Source of the DNA: Corynebacterium silvaticum
GTDB taxonomy: Bacteria > Actinomycetota > Actinomycetes > Mycobacteriales > Mycobacteriaceae
Direction of reading: 5' to 3'
Length of the DNA: 64,000 nt
NCBI RefSeq assembly: GCF_004382825.2
Contig: NZ_SDQO02000003.1
Location: 186,001-250,000 of the forward strand
A program made the position numbers and the translations under genes. The first letter of the stretch is position 1. Each line of letters starts with the position of its first letter. Below, one piece after another: positions 19,041-28,695 of this stretch. The notes beneath the pieces were generated by a model. That model was not told where the DNA came from. It saw nothing but the letters and a program-made list of their open reading frames with translations, and searched no databases.

Positions 19041-20762
19041 TTATCCCTCAACGTCCAAATTTACTTTGGAACGAGTTTGCGTAGCGGTGGTCATAATCGT
19101 GTTCGCTTCAACATCCGTTAATGCTTTTTCTGCAGCTAGTTCAGCATTTACACGATCAACGAATCCCGAAATCTCTTCTTCAACGCGCGCGTCGTCCCAC
19201 CCTAAATATGGGGCAATGCGTCGCGCCACGCCATCCACAGCACCCACGCCTCGGTCCGCGTATTCCATGCCCACACGCAACCGACGCAGCAGCACATCTT
19301 CCACATGCAAGGCCCCCTCGTCGGTGACTGCGTACAGCACCTCAGCCCAGCAATAGCCCTCGGCCCCCTCCACAGGAGTGAGCAACTGCGGGTCTTCCAA
19401 CCCTGGGGCTAGCACGCGTTCGCACAACGAGCCATATCGGCCCAGGAGGTGGGTTATTAGCTGCTCGTCCACACCATACTTAGCCGCCAGCATCGGCGCC
19501 TGATTAACCAACGCATGGTATCCGTCCGCGCCCACGATAGGAGTGCGTTCAGTCACTGAATCCGGAGCCTTGATCTTGGATTCCTTGAGAGCCACGTCTA
19601 CCGCATCTTTACCGATCACCCGGTACGTGGTGTACTTTCCGCCAGCCACGGAAACCAATCCCGGGGTCACCACAGCCACGGCGTGGTTACGCGAGAGATT
19701 CGTCGTAGCGTCAGACTTACCGCTGAGCAGCGGGCGCAATCCGGAGAAGACACCCACGATGTCGTCATACCCCAGCTGCCTGCTTACGCGCTGATTAACC
19801 TGAGACAGCACATAATCAATATCGGCACGCGTGGGAGCTGGGTCCGGCTTGGATAGATGCTGATCCCAGTCAGTGTCTGTGGTACCGATGATCCAATAGT
19901 TGCCCCACGGAATCACAAACAGCACTGACTTCTCGGTAACAAAGCACAGCGCTGCGTCAGCGTCGAGCTTGTCCTTCTCCACCACGATATGAATACCCTT
20001 GGAGGCATGCACAGAGAACTTGCCCTGCGCACCGGCAAGTTTTTCTACCTCGTCATTCCACACGCCCGTGGCGTTGATGAACACCTTGCCGCGGACTGTC
20101 GTCACCGCACCGGTATCGGTATCGCGCACCTGCGCTGCAACTATCCGGCCGGAAGCGTCTTTATCAAAGCCCACCACCTGGGTCGATGGACGAACCACCG
20201 CGCCATAGTGCGCCGCCGTACGCAGCACCATCATGGTGTGGCGAGCATCGTCAACAAGGGTGTCGTAATAACGGACACCACCAACGATGGCATCGTTACG
20301 CAGCCCCGGTGCGACTTTTAACACACCTCCGCGCGTGAGGTGTTTTTGCATGGGCACGCTCTTCGCCCCACCCATAAGGTCATAGAGGGTGAATCCGCCG
20401 AACATCATCACGCGCTCCCAGAGGCGGTGCGTCAGCGGGAAGATGAATTTTAGAGGCTTGACCAGGTGCGGCGCCAGGACAGACATATTGAGTTCGCGCT
20501 CGTGGAGGGACTCTGCGACGAGTTTGAAGTCCAGCATCGCAAGGTATCGCAAGCCTCCGTGGAACATTTTCGACGATCGCGAGGATGTGCCGGCAGCAAA
20601 GTCGCGGGTTTCCACCACGGCAGTACGCAGTCCTCGTGTTGCAGCATCGAGCGCCGCGCCAGCACCCACGGAGCCGCCACCAATGATGACAACGTCGAAG
20701 TCTTCTGATCCGAAACGATCCCAGGCCTGATCAAAAACCTGAGGATTAAATGACATGCTCAT
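19041..20762 (-). CDS. glpD: aerobic glycerol-3-phosphate dehydrogenase
   Basis: Membrane-associated FAD enzyme that oxidises glycerol 3-phosphate to dihydroxyacetone phosphate and passes electrons to menaquinone. The product is about 573 residues. The FAD-binding VVIIGGGSVGAGAALDAATRG near the N-terminus, the SSRSSKMFHGGLRYL segment and the C-terminal helical cap with DAARVEEEI-like sequence fit the family. I chose the ATG at 20762, eleven bases after AAGGAG; another ATG lies two codons further. It is intact. Confidence 0.95.
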   Translation of the reverse strand: MSMSFNPQVFDQAWDRFGSEDFDVVIIGGGSVGAGAALDAATRGLRTAVVETRDFAAGTSSRSSKMFHGGLRYLAMLDFKLVAESLHERELNMSVLAPHLVKPLKFIFPLTHRLWERVMMFGGFTLYDLMGGAKSVPMQKHLTRGGVLKVAPGLRNDAIVGGVRYYDTLVDDARHTMMVLRTAAHYGAVVRPSTQVVGFDKDASGRIVAAQVRDTDTGAVTTVRGKVFINATGVWNDEVEKLAGAQGKFSVHASKGIHIVVEKDKLDADAALCFVTEKSVLFVIPWGNYWIIGTTDTDWDQHLSKPDPAPTRADIDYVLSQVNQRVSRQLGYDDIVGVFSGLRPLLSGKSDATTNLSRNHAVAVVTPGLVSVAGGKYTTYRVIGKDAVDVALKESKIKAPDSVTERTPIVGADGYHALVNQAPMLAAKYGVDEQLITHLLGRYGSLCERVLAPGLEDPQLLTPVEGAEGYCWAEVLYAVTDEGALHVEDVLLRRLRVGMEYADRGVGAVDGVARRIAPYLGWDDARVEEEISGFVDRVNAELAAEKALTDVEANTIMTTATQTRSKVNLDVEG

Positions 20763-21078
20763 ACCGATCAATGCTCCTTCTCTGGCTTGCCTTGAGAACA
20801 AACCACTAGCGCACCGCGATGGAAAGTAGCTCTTAACACACGCCGCGTTCCCCCCGCTGGTGCTTGTAGTTAATGCCTTATGGTCCCCATACTAGGTATG
20901 TCTCCGTATCACTGTTTTGAAAATAACGTGATTGCGAACACCAAATTTTTTTCCAACGCTTCTACCAGCATTTATACAAAAAATAAAATATACGCTAGCG
21001 TAGGTTTTTTGTTTTAAATCACGCTGAGCAAAGAAAAATAGGGCCCCATCCTGGGCCTCAAAAGTCAAAAAGCAAAAA

Positions 21079-21109
21079 ATAGAAGGTAGCCATAATGACC
21101 ACCTTCTAT
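21079..21109 (-). terminator. minus-strand intrinsic terminator
   Basis: Arms ATAGAAGGT (21079-21087) and ACCTTCTAT (21101-21109) with a 13-base loop. On the minus strand a T6 tract and a second T5 tract follow immediately. It lies far downstream of the YdcF-family gene and could end either its transcript or a separate small RNA. Confidence 0.75.
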
Positions 21110-21330
21110 CCCCTGCAGAGCAGATACGCACCGCCTTGTTCCCAACCTCTTATGCAAATGCCGAAGACGCCCCTCGCGCCGACCCCTCAAGAGGTGTGAC
21201 CTGCCCTTACGAGTGCACATAGGAAACACCCATTAGGTAAGGACAGGCCAAACCATAGGTCAGGCAGGTTGCATAGTGCGGTTAGGCCGGCACTTTTGAT
21301 CTGCCCAAGAAGAACTATAGCTACAGTGTC
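21110..21330 (-). ncRNA. candidate structured small RNA upstream of the minus-strand terminator
   Basis: The 711-bp gap 20763-21473 has no convincing protein gene. Within it, CCTGCCCTTAC (21200-21210) can pair with GTAAGGACAGG (21237-21247), 10 of 11 positions. The overlapping ACCTGCC (21199-21205) can instead pair with GGCAGGT (21263-21269). These two folds exclude each other, as in attenuators. An intrinsic terminator for the minus strand lies next to it. I found no clear promoter, and the boundaries are guesses. Confidence 0.3.
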
Positions 21331-21473
21331 AGAGATGCACAAGACACTTTCCAAAGTTTAATTAAAACTTTTCACCTGGAAATAAAATTATCCCTTTGAA
21401 CAGCGCTTTCATGACATAACCGCCCAGGTACCCCCCACCCCCATAATGGTCTTTTTCGCCATAATTCCGGCGG

Positions 21474-22515
21474 TCAGTACAACCCCCGCCCACCGATCAG
21501 AGCCATTCCCACAGAAAAAATCCCGAGTAGTACTGCATGGAATTTCCAGTTAAACACCATGGATGCCACAAACTCGCGCAAAAAGGCCGTAGGAACGTAG
21601 TACAGAGCCGTAGGAGCGCCGTAGGACTCCCAGTCAACGCCCAGGCGTCGGGCAAGCGCCCCGGCCCGCATGGAGTGGTAGTTACTGGTCACTATTGCCA
21701 CCTCAGCATCCGCGCCGAGCTCATCATCCATAAGGGCTTTACTAAAACGAATGTTTTCTTCTGTCGTCGTAGAACGATCCTCTGAGTAAATCGTGAACTC
21801 ACCAGACGCATGTTTTTCAACATAACGCCGCATGGCCTCGGCTTCCGGGATCGGTTCATCCGGCCCCTGCCCGCCCGAGCACACAAATGTTTTTGCCCCT
21901 ACCTCGCGGGCCAAATGAATCCCTCGATCAAGCCGCGACGCTAGCAGCGGCGTGACTATTTCGCCCCTGATTCCGCTTCCAAGCACAACCACCGCGTCAT
22001 AGTGGGGAGCGCGCGGCCAGCGCCCATAGATCACCGCCTGAAGCGTATAAGCCGCAAGGTTGAAGCCCACGTACCCCACGACCCCGATGTACCAGACCGC
22101 CAATAAGAAGAAGACCTGAAAAATAGGCTTATTACCGAATACCTGACCACTGCTAAAAAACAGGCTGTTGCCAAAAACAAAGAAATAGACGAGCAGTGTT
22201 CCCAATCCAGCAAGCAGTGGTAGCGAATGCACCAGCGAGATCCCCTCGCGCTTCATCAAAAAGTAGCTATTCACCAGCATCGCAAACGCCATGCCGAACA
22301 CTAATCCGATAACAAGCACGATCACGCCCAAACCAGCTAGAAGCCCCAAAGCTTGGTCGAACTCAAAAAGCACGTTGGTCAAAACGATCCAGAAAAAAGA
22401 TGCTGACCAAAAGGATCATCCCACTATGCTGCCGCCTCCGGTCCTTTAACAACCGGTATACCGCCCACCCCAGCAACAATGCCCCCAGAACAAGGTACGT
22501 GATATTCAGAACCAT
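21474..22515 (-). pseudogene. YdcF/DUF218-family membrane protein, frameshifted
   Basis: The reconstructed product is about 346 residues with four or five N-terminal helices and a C-terminal DUF218 domain. The domain shows AVVVLGSGIRG, FVCSGGQGPDEPIPEAEAMRRY, the SEDRSTTTEENIRFSK segment and IVTSNYHSMRA. Family members are linked to envelope polysaccharide metabolism, but the reaction is not known. The ATG at 22515 has GAGAGG upstream. The frame breaks at a T6 run near 22395 on the minus strand; with T5 the helix reads SIFFWIVLTNVLFEF. Translation could restart at a TTG at 22382, sparing the catalytic domain. Confidence 0.8.
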
Positions 22516-22685
22516 GATGCCTCTCTGCATAAGCTTCTCGATGCCCACATAAACCCATGCAACGCATAGCAGGGCTTGCACACCACTATGACACAGACCA
22601 TCCCCACCGTAGTTTTCCCCCACCACAGGCTTCCCCAGAAACCAAGCACTATTACTTGCTGCCACCACTACCGCAAAAAGAAAAA

Positions 22686-22720
22686 AGTGCTGGTCAGCTT
22701 TTAAAAAACTGACCAGCACT
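22686..22720 (-). terminator. strong minus-strand terminator with no adjacent gene
   Basis: Perfect 12-bp arms AGTGCTGGTCAG (22686-22697) and CTGACCAGCACT (22709-22720). On the minus strand TTTTTTC-TTTTT follows. The nearest upstream gene on that strand ends at 23048 and already has its own terminator. Confidence 0.8.
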
Positions 22721-22725
22721 CTCCC

Positions 22726-22754
22726 AGCTAGTATATTGAGGGGGAATACTAGCT
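22726..22754 (-). repeat. second hairpin in tandem, with C-run loop on the minus strand
   Basis: Perfect 9-bp arms AGCTAGTAT and ATACTAGCT. On the minus strand the loop contains CCCCC. Together with the terminator at 22686 it could form the 3' part of a small RNA. Apart from these structures and the terminator at 22997, the gap 22516-23047 holds nothing I can name. Confidence 0.55.
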
Positions 22755-22996
22755 TTATATCAACTGGTTGCGATACCTCTACAGCATAACCCATAGTCCA
22801 ACGGAGCGGTACTCGAATCGTTTTTACTAAGCCTAAGTACCCCCGAACCAATATCAAGGTTTTATAAACACAGGAAACTTGACGATTTTCCTCAAAATCA
22901 TCAAGGCTCAAGAGTGCTTAAAATACCCCCACTACCTTGCCATGTATCGTCAAAATTGCATTATCCGAGACGGTAAACAGTTGATTCCTTTTACAA

Positions 22997-23031
22997 AAAG
23001 CCTGGCGTGTTTGCACAACACACCAGGCTTT
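22997..23031 (-). terminator. terminator of the pilus operon
   Basis: Arms AAAGCCTGGCGTGT (22997-23010) and ACACACCAGGCTTT (23018-23031) pair over 14 bases with one mismatch or wobble. A T5 tract follows on the minus strand. It lies 17 bases after the stop of the tip pilin gene. Confidence 0.85.
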
Positions 23032-23047
23032 AAAGCAATACTCTCCG

Positions 23048-26000
23048 CTATCGCTTTGTTTTAAATCGAGTCCTCATCGCACCAAATATTACTAGCGTTG
23101 CGCCTAAAAGAACGATAGGTACAACTCCATTACCACCAGTTCTCGGAAGATCTCCCACCATAACGTCAGCTACGGGGATTGTGATAACACCATCTTGATA
23201 GACAATTTTTTCCTGCAGCACTGGGAACGTATCTTTTTGCTCGGGGAAAACCAACTTGACCTTTCCGTCCTTATCGGATTCCACCCTTAATAAGATAGGT
23301 CGTGACAAAAGGCTGTATCCCTTAGGAGATTGGGTCTCCACCAAGAAGTATGACTTGCCCGGAGTAACCGTAGCTTCGCCCAAAACTCCTTTATCCGTAG
23401 TTACAATCTCTTTCCCCTCAGAAGACGGGGACAAAGAACCATCCGGACCAGCAACTGCTTCAAAAAGCTTAAAAGCAGCGTTTAGAGGCACATCTTGGCT
23501 CGATTCATTAAAATCAACTTTTTTAATCCGAATAGTGACGTCCTTGTTCTCACATTCCGCTGTGGAACTATTATTTCCAGAATTCGGATCATTCTCGTTA
23601 CCAATAATTGACGCAGTATTTTCTACACAACCTGGAATTGATCCTGTAGGAACTTTAGCGCTGATTTCGACCCATGTAGATTGACCTGCGGGGAGGGGAC
23701 CAAAAGTCGCCTGCAAATAGATCCGCTTCGGATCTATTTGGCTAGGACCTTGGTTAACAGATACCTGTACGTTCGGAGGCGTTTTTATCTTAAGATCTGT
23801 AAACCCTGCAGGGATCTCATCATTAACCAAGAAACCGGAGCTTCCGTTGGAAGCGCTCTTGTTAAAGACATCAATCCGCCAAGTCATTCTTCCAGCGGCT
23901 TGATCCTCACCAAGATAAGTTTTATTAACTTCTAGATCAACATCGATTGGGACTAACCCGTTACTCGTGCCATTAGTATTATAAGCAGCAGGAGTTGTGT
24001 TATCCAATGATACAAGTTCAAATGTGGGATTAGCTGAATCAGGATTTGTGACTTTGAGCTGTAAGACCGTACTTGAAGAACGGCTACTCGAAGTACCAAA
24101 CCCTAAGTTTCCATTTCCATAGGTCCACGCTTTACCCCATTGATGCCCCGTAGGAATCGACTGACCAGAAGCTGTCTTATATCCAGTGATATCCCAGGTT
24201 TTAATGAAGCCAGTGCTCATATCAATTCGTTCTAGAACAACTCGGCCGCTGGCTGCCCATCCATTTTTTATGCCCCAGGCATAATTTCCCTGTGAAAGAG
24301 CAGACGAAAGTATGGCGTAATCCTCAGACCTAGCACAATAATTTTGCTCGTCTTTTCCACAGGTTGTTGCTGTATTTCCTGTGGAAGTTGCGACTCGTTT
24401 AGCAATATCAACTTTGTACAGATGTCCACTTCCGGACAAAGAACCATTGGTAACCCAATACTCATTGTTACGGTCAAAGAAACCTACGTTCACTCCGCCC
24501 CACAGGTCATTTGGCCATGGGCGATTGTATCCGCCGGAGATACCATAAGCAGGAGAATTCGGTGCTGTAATCTTCCCGAGGTTATGCACTGCACCGGTTA
24601 ACGGATCAATCTGAAGAAGATGCCCCGCCGGGAAGCATGGGTCTTCAAGAGTCACTATTTGCAGGCGTTTCTTCCCCGTAGCAGTTGTTCCAGCCTCTAC
24701 AAAGTGGTATCCCACTCGGCCTTGAGAAACAGCATATAACCAATTGTCACTTGTATTGTACGCAAGTGCGTTAATTACCCAGTCGGTTTGTTCTCCGATT
24801 TTTTAAACGACGTGCCCGCGCTCTCCTGATAATAAAGTTGGGAGAAGTTACGAGACTGACTATTAGGAGTACTTGCGGTTACATAAACGGTATTACCACG
24901 AGCTTTTTCTTCTTCAGTCAAAACGCGTGCAGGTTTCCGAGCAACCGAACGCGATTCGTTTCCGTTCCAAGGCATTGCCAAACCGCGATCATCAATTGGG
25001 CGATCTATCTCGCTACATACAGTAGGCATAGGTGCTTCTTTGCCCACGCCGAGGAAGGTGATATTATAATCAGTATAAGTAGTGCCGTATCTTGCGGTAT
25101 CCGGAATAACAACACTAACTCCTTCAAGCTTACGTAACGGTGCTTCAGGAGTGAGAGTTAGTGTAAGCGTCCGCTCGTTGATTTCAGTGGTAAAGCCAGT
25201 TCCATTAGTGCGGCTTCCAAAAGAAGCTTGCAACAATATCTTTGGATCCGAAGGATCCGGAAGCGGAACTCCGTCTGGAATACGTACAACGACTTTAGAA
25301 AGAGATCCTTGCTCCGATGGGTTTGCGCTAATACGCAGCTGATTTCTAGCTGTCACTTTGCAAAGCAAGTATGGCTCTTTGGCCAAAGGATACAACCCAG
25401 AGTTGCCCTCTTTTTGGTCTGGCTCTGTGTTCGTATTTTTTGGTGTCCACAAGGTTAGAGAACCAGTAGCTTGCTGGTTTCCAACCCAGCGGCCCGCTGC
25501 TTCCACACGGCTGCCCACAGGAATATCTCGAAGAGTTTTGAATGTAAAGAAGACGGTATCGCTGTCTACTCTTAAATCATATTGCGAGGGATCTACAAGC
25601 TGGCCTGCATTTTTTAGAGACCAACCTTCGGTGCCTGTAAAACCAGGAACTTCTACCTGTACTTTTATCTCTTTGGTTAGCTCAGCTCCTTGCTTTTCTG
25701 TAGAGATAGTTAGTATCTCTGAGTTCAAAGAAGCTACAGAGTTACCGCTACCTATTGTTTGAAGATCTGGTGTAGGCGATACCTCAGGCAAAGAAGAACT
25801 GCCTGCATTAGTAACTGTTCCATAAAGTTGAACTCCACCAGGATTTCCACTGATGTACCCGGTACTACCAGGAATTTGAGAATAAATACCGCTTGAGCCC
25901 TTCAAACGCATAGTTATTTTTTGACCTTGAACTACGCTCTGTGGGATAGAGAGTTGTGCTGTAAGCGTATACGCGCCGTTCCCCGCATTCACCGGAAACG

Positions 26001-26805
26001 TCTCAATGGATTTCCCATCTACTAATATTTCGAGAGTAGTAATTCCATTCGGGATCGGCCCATCAAGCGCTAGACCTACTTTTTCAAGCCGAGCTTGAGG
26101 CTCTCCCACAAATACATCAAAATCCGCATAGCTCTGCCCACTGCTAGCAGGCACTTTAGTGGTAGCTTGTGTCCCCTTCAGATTACCCGGCGCCATAGGG
26201 GTCTCTGTAGTTTGAGAAGGGGCCTGTAAGGCAAGTGGGGCGACACTCCGTGGCTGAATGGTTGGTACGAGGGTCGACGTCGCGTCCCCGACAGTCCCTA
26301 GTATTTACGCACTCCAACCAGAATCTTTCACAGAGCCGATTACTTGAACTTCAACACTGGTTTCTGCGGAGACAGAAATTTCTGCGAATGTGGCAGTAAG
26401 AGAATATGGTGCAGTTGCGCCAGCGCTCCAATCGACGTTAGGTACTTTTACGCCATTTATAAACAGAGCTAATTGTGTGGCATCCGTACTAAATGCTGTT
26501 TCTTGCTCGGCTGCTGAGACTGTTACCGATTCAATTACTGCGTCCTCCAGTATGGGAACCTGTATCTTTCTTGAATAATTCAAATTATCCACAGAAGAAA
26601 CCGATACAGAACCTGTGGAGATACTTTCTTGAGCTCGCGCCAATGGTGCAAAGTTAATTACCGTTATTCCTGCTAATAAACCAAGCATTATAGAAACAGT
26701 CACCATGAAACGTAAACGCAAAAATGCATTCTTGCTCACCAGTTTTTCTCCTAAGGCTTTATTATGTGATGAGGGCATACGACCGTTGGTCCCAATCCAA
26801 TGCAT
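23048..26805 (-). pseudogene. large LPxTG tip pilin (SpaC/SpaF-like), stop codon plus frameshift
   Basis: The reconstructed product is about 1,250 residues. It has a signal peptide or N-terminal helix near residues 33-55, beta-rich repeats, a region with WLYAVSQGRVGYHF-type beta-propeller-like sequence, a DUF11-like domain, a CnaB-like domain (VDFNESSQDVPLNAAFKLF) and an LPRTG signal followed by helix and basic tail. In SpaA-type pili this position is the tip adhesin. An in-frame TAA lies at 26305-26307. A further frameshift occurs in an A6 run at 24799-24804, where A7 would restore KKIGEQTDW. The ATG overlaps the minor pilin stop (TAATG) and has GGAGGGG upstream. No von Willebrand A domain is visible, unlike classical SpaC. 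Confidence 0.85.
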
Positions 26806-27595
26806 TATTTCCCCTCCGTCTTTTTACGACGCGCCAAGATCAACAATGTGAATCCACCTAGAATCAGCACTGAAGCAGCCATAACCAGTCCTAAAACTGC
26901 GGCTCCAGTCATAGCCAAAGGCTCTGCAAGCTTCCCTGGAGCAGGCGAAGGCGAACTTGGCGAAAAGGTAGGGGCAGGCGGCGATGGTGGTGTATTCGTT
27001 GGGATGTTAGGAACTGGTGGGAGAATATGAGGCTCAAACTTAGCTATAAGCAAAACATCATAATTCCACTTATCATTTTGTCCTGAAGTCGGGATAACAA
27101 CTACCATCTCTTGCGGCTTTGGATAGTAAAAAGAAGAGTCAGTGGGAGGCTGCGCAACCACCAGACATGCACCAGGCTTGAGTCCCGGAAAAGCAGCAAT
27201 ACCTTCGTTATCTGTTGTCGCAGTATATTTTTCTACAACAGCTAACTTTTTCGCATTTTTTACAGAAAGTTCTGCTGCTTTTTTATATCCCTCAATAGTA
27301 TTAATCGGATCAGTATCTAATAAGCTGATCTCAATTTTATAGTTGGAGACTGAACAGTGAGGTTTATGACTCCGTAAGTCAGTGTCATATTTATCTACTA
27401 GCGGGATCTTAATTTTCAGGTTAACCAATCTATCTAGCTCGATTGTTGTTGGATCCTGACTATCATTAAAGCCAGTAATGGCAGCAGCAGCTTTCGGAAC
27501 GTAACTTGAAGCAATTGGGGAAAAGCCAGTGTGCTCAGTGACATAAGTGAAACAGCAACATAGACAACTGAACTGCGTAGGATATGCGATTTCAA
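26805..27595 (-). pseudogene. minor/base pilin (SpaB/SpaE-like), frameshifted at signal peptide
   Basis: The reconstructed product is about 263 residues. A TTG start at 27595 gives a signal peptide (KSHILRSSVVYVAVSL...). The mature part has one CnaB-like domain with WNYDVLLIAKFEPH near the end, a long proline/serine stretch, and an LAMTG signal with helix and RRKK tail. The frame breaks in a T4 run (27521-27524 on the plus strand); T5 would join the signal peptide to SPIASSYVPKAAA. Base pilins of this type anchor the finished pilus to the wall. Without the correction the protein has no export signal. Confidence 0.82.
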
Positions 27596-27600
27596 AATAT

Positions 27601-27726
27601 TTAGTCTTTCTTATTTTCCAGCGCTTCAGCGTCGTGATTTCGCTGCTTCAACAGCCACCAAGCCAAACCAATAGAACAAATAATGAATGCGGCGATTAAT
27701 ACATACATCCACCATTGCCAGATCAT
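27601..27726 (-). CDS. 41-residue Trp-rich membrane peptide coupled to sortase
   Basis: The ATG overlaps the sortase stop codon as ATGA. The product begins Met-Ile-Trp-Gln-Trp-Trp-Met, has one hydrophobic helix (about residues 7-26), a second WW at the helix end, and a charged tail ending in KKD. I know no named family for it. A similar tiny peptide follows the second sortase at 31947. A role in sortase folding, pilin transfer or anchoring is possible but only inferred from coupling. Confidence 0.7.
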   Translation of the reverse strand: MIWQWWMYVLIAAFIICSIGLAWWLLKQRNHDAEALENKKD

Positions 27727-28511
27727 TCCTTGACTTTTTCCAGTTGTAGAGTCTCAGAATTCGTAATGGGTACTTGATATCCTCGGACAAGAAGACGGTG
27801 AGTATTGATCCCATAGGGAGTGCAAGTAATCAATGTGACATAGTCTTTTCCCGCAACAGGGACAAGATGCTCAGTCTTATTCGGTAAAACAATTTCAATC
27901 TGATCAACTATGTATTTAATTTTGTGACCAGCGATTTGGATGAAGAAAGCATCCCCTTGCTTTACGTTTTTAAGATTGTCAAACAAAGTCGCATTCGGAA
28001 GGCCTGTATGCCCTGTTAACACCGAATGCGTTCCTGATCCTCCAACAGGAAGATCCGAACCAAAAAGATGACCTACCCCTTTTTGTAGAGTTTCGTCAGA
28101 CGTTCCATGGTAAATCGGGAGGTCCGCTTTCATGCTAGGAATGACGAGACGCCCCATAGCATCTTGCGAATTGATCTGTTTTAGATAAGCATTAAAATCT
28201 TTATTGTCGGCAGTAATTCTGCCAATCCATGGGTCGAAAATAGGACCAGTAGTCCGCCCCTCATTATATTTATGAGCGCGCTCCCACTCTTCGTCTTTAA
28301 TTTCTTGCGGTACCGATTTTTGAAGCTGGGAATACTCCTGCGCAGCCTTAAGTTGTCCCCAGTTGTTCATTTGCGTAGAAACAACTGGATATATCATGAC
28401 GATAAGCCCCACGATCATCAATGCCACAGGTATGAAGACATTTTTCTTTCGAATGCGGGGTTGCTTTGAACCTAACGGTACCGTGTCTACATTAACCACG
28501 TTTGTTCCCAA
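27723..28511 (-). CDS. class C (pilin-polymerising) sortase
   Basis: Predicted 262-residue membrane enzyme. An N-terminal helix lies around residues 25-45 and the lid DPW motif at 93-95. The catalytic set is His168 (TGHTGLP), Cys230 (TLITCTPYG) and Arg239 (HRLLVRG), with a second hydrophobic region expected near the C-terminus not obvious. Class C sortases cleave LPxTG pilins and link them through the pilin-motif lysine. It lies between the major and minor pilin genes, as in SpaA-type clusters. The gene is intact although all three pilins are broken. Confidence 0.93.
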   Translation of the reverse strand: MGTNVVNVDTVPLGSKQPRIRKKNVFIPVALMIVGLIVMIYPVVSTQMNNWGQLKAAQEYSQLQKSVPQEIKDEEWERAHKYNEGRTTGPIFDPWIGRITADNKDFNAYLKQINSQDAMGRLVIPSMKADLPIYHGTSDETLQKGVGHLFGSDLPVGGSGTHSVLTGHTGLPNATLFDNLKNVKQGDAFFIQIAGHKIKYIVDQIEIVLPNKTEHLVPVAGKDYVTLITCTPYGINTHRLLVRGYQVPITNSETLQLEKVKE

Positions 28512-28655
28512 TCGTTTAGCAGACTCATGTTCAAGGCTGCGCAGGAAAACTACCGTAGAAACCCAGAATATCTATCTGGGAAAATACGGAATCAACACTT
28601 ATACTTTTAGAAACCACTGATCGACATAACAAGCACTGCGACCAGCGAAAATCTA

Positions 28656-28681
28656 GCCGACCTTAGTTCCCTAAGGTCGGC
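28656..28681 (-). terminator. hairpin between major pilin and sortase (attenuator)
   Basis: Perfect 11-bp arms GCCGACCTTAG and CTAAGGTCGGC with a 4-base loop. It is followed on the minus strand by a short T4 run. It lies 15 bases after the major pilin stop, so it may allow partial readthrough and keep sortase and minor pilin levels below that of the shaft pilin. Confidence 0.75.
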
Positions 28682-28695
28682 GTCACAACCAAAAA

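Noticed and set aside
20892..21131. 79-codon open frame between glpD and the YdcF-like gene
   Set aside because: Runs through an intrinsic terminator and has no convincing start site.
21420..21445. C-rich stretch suggesting a 6C RNA
   Set aside because: Only one strand shows C-runs and no flanking stems place them in two hairpin loops as the 6C motif requires.
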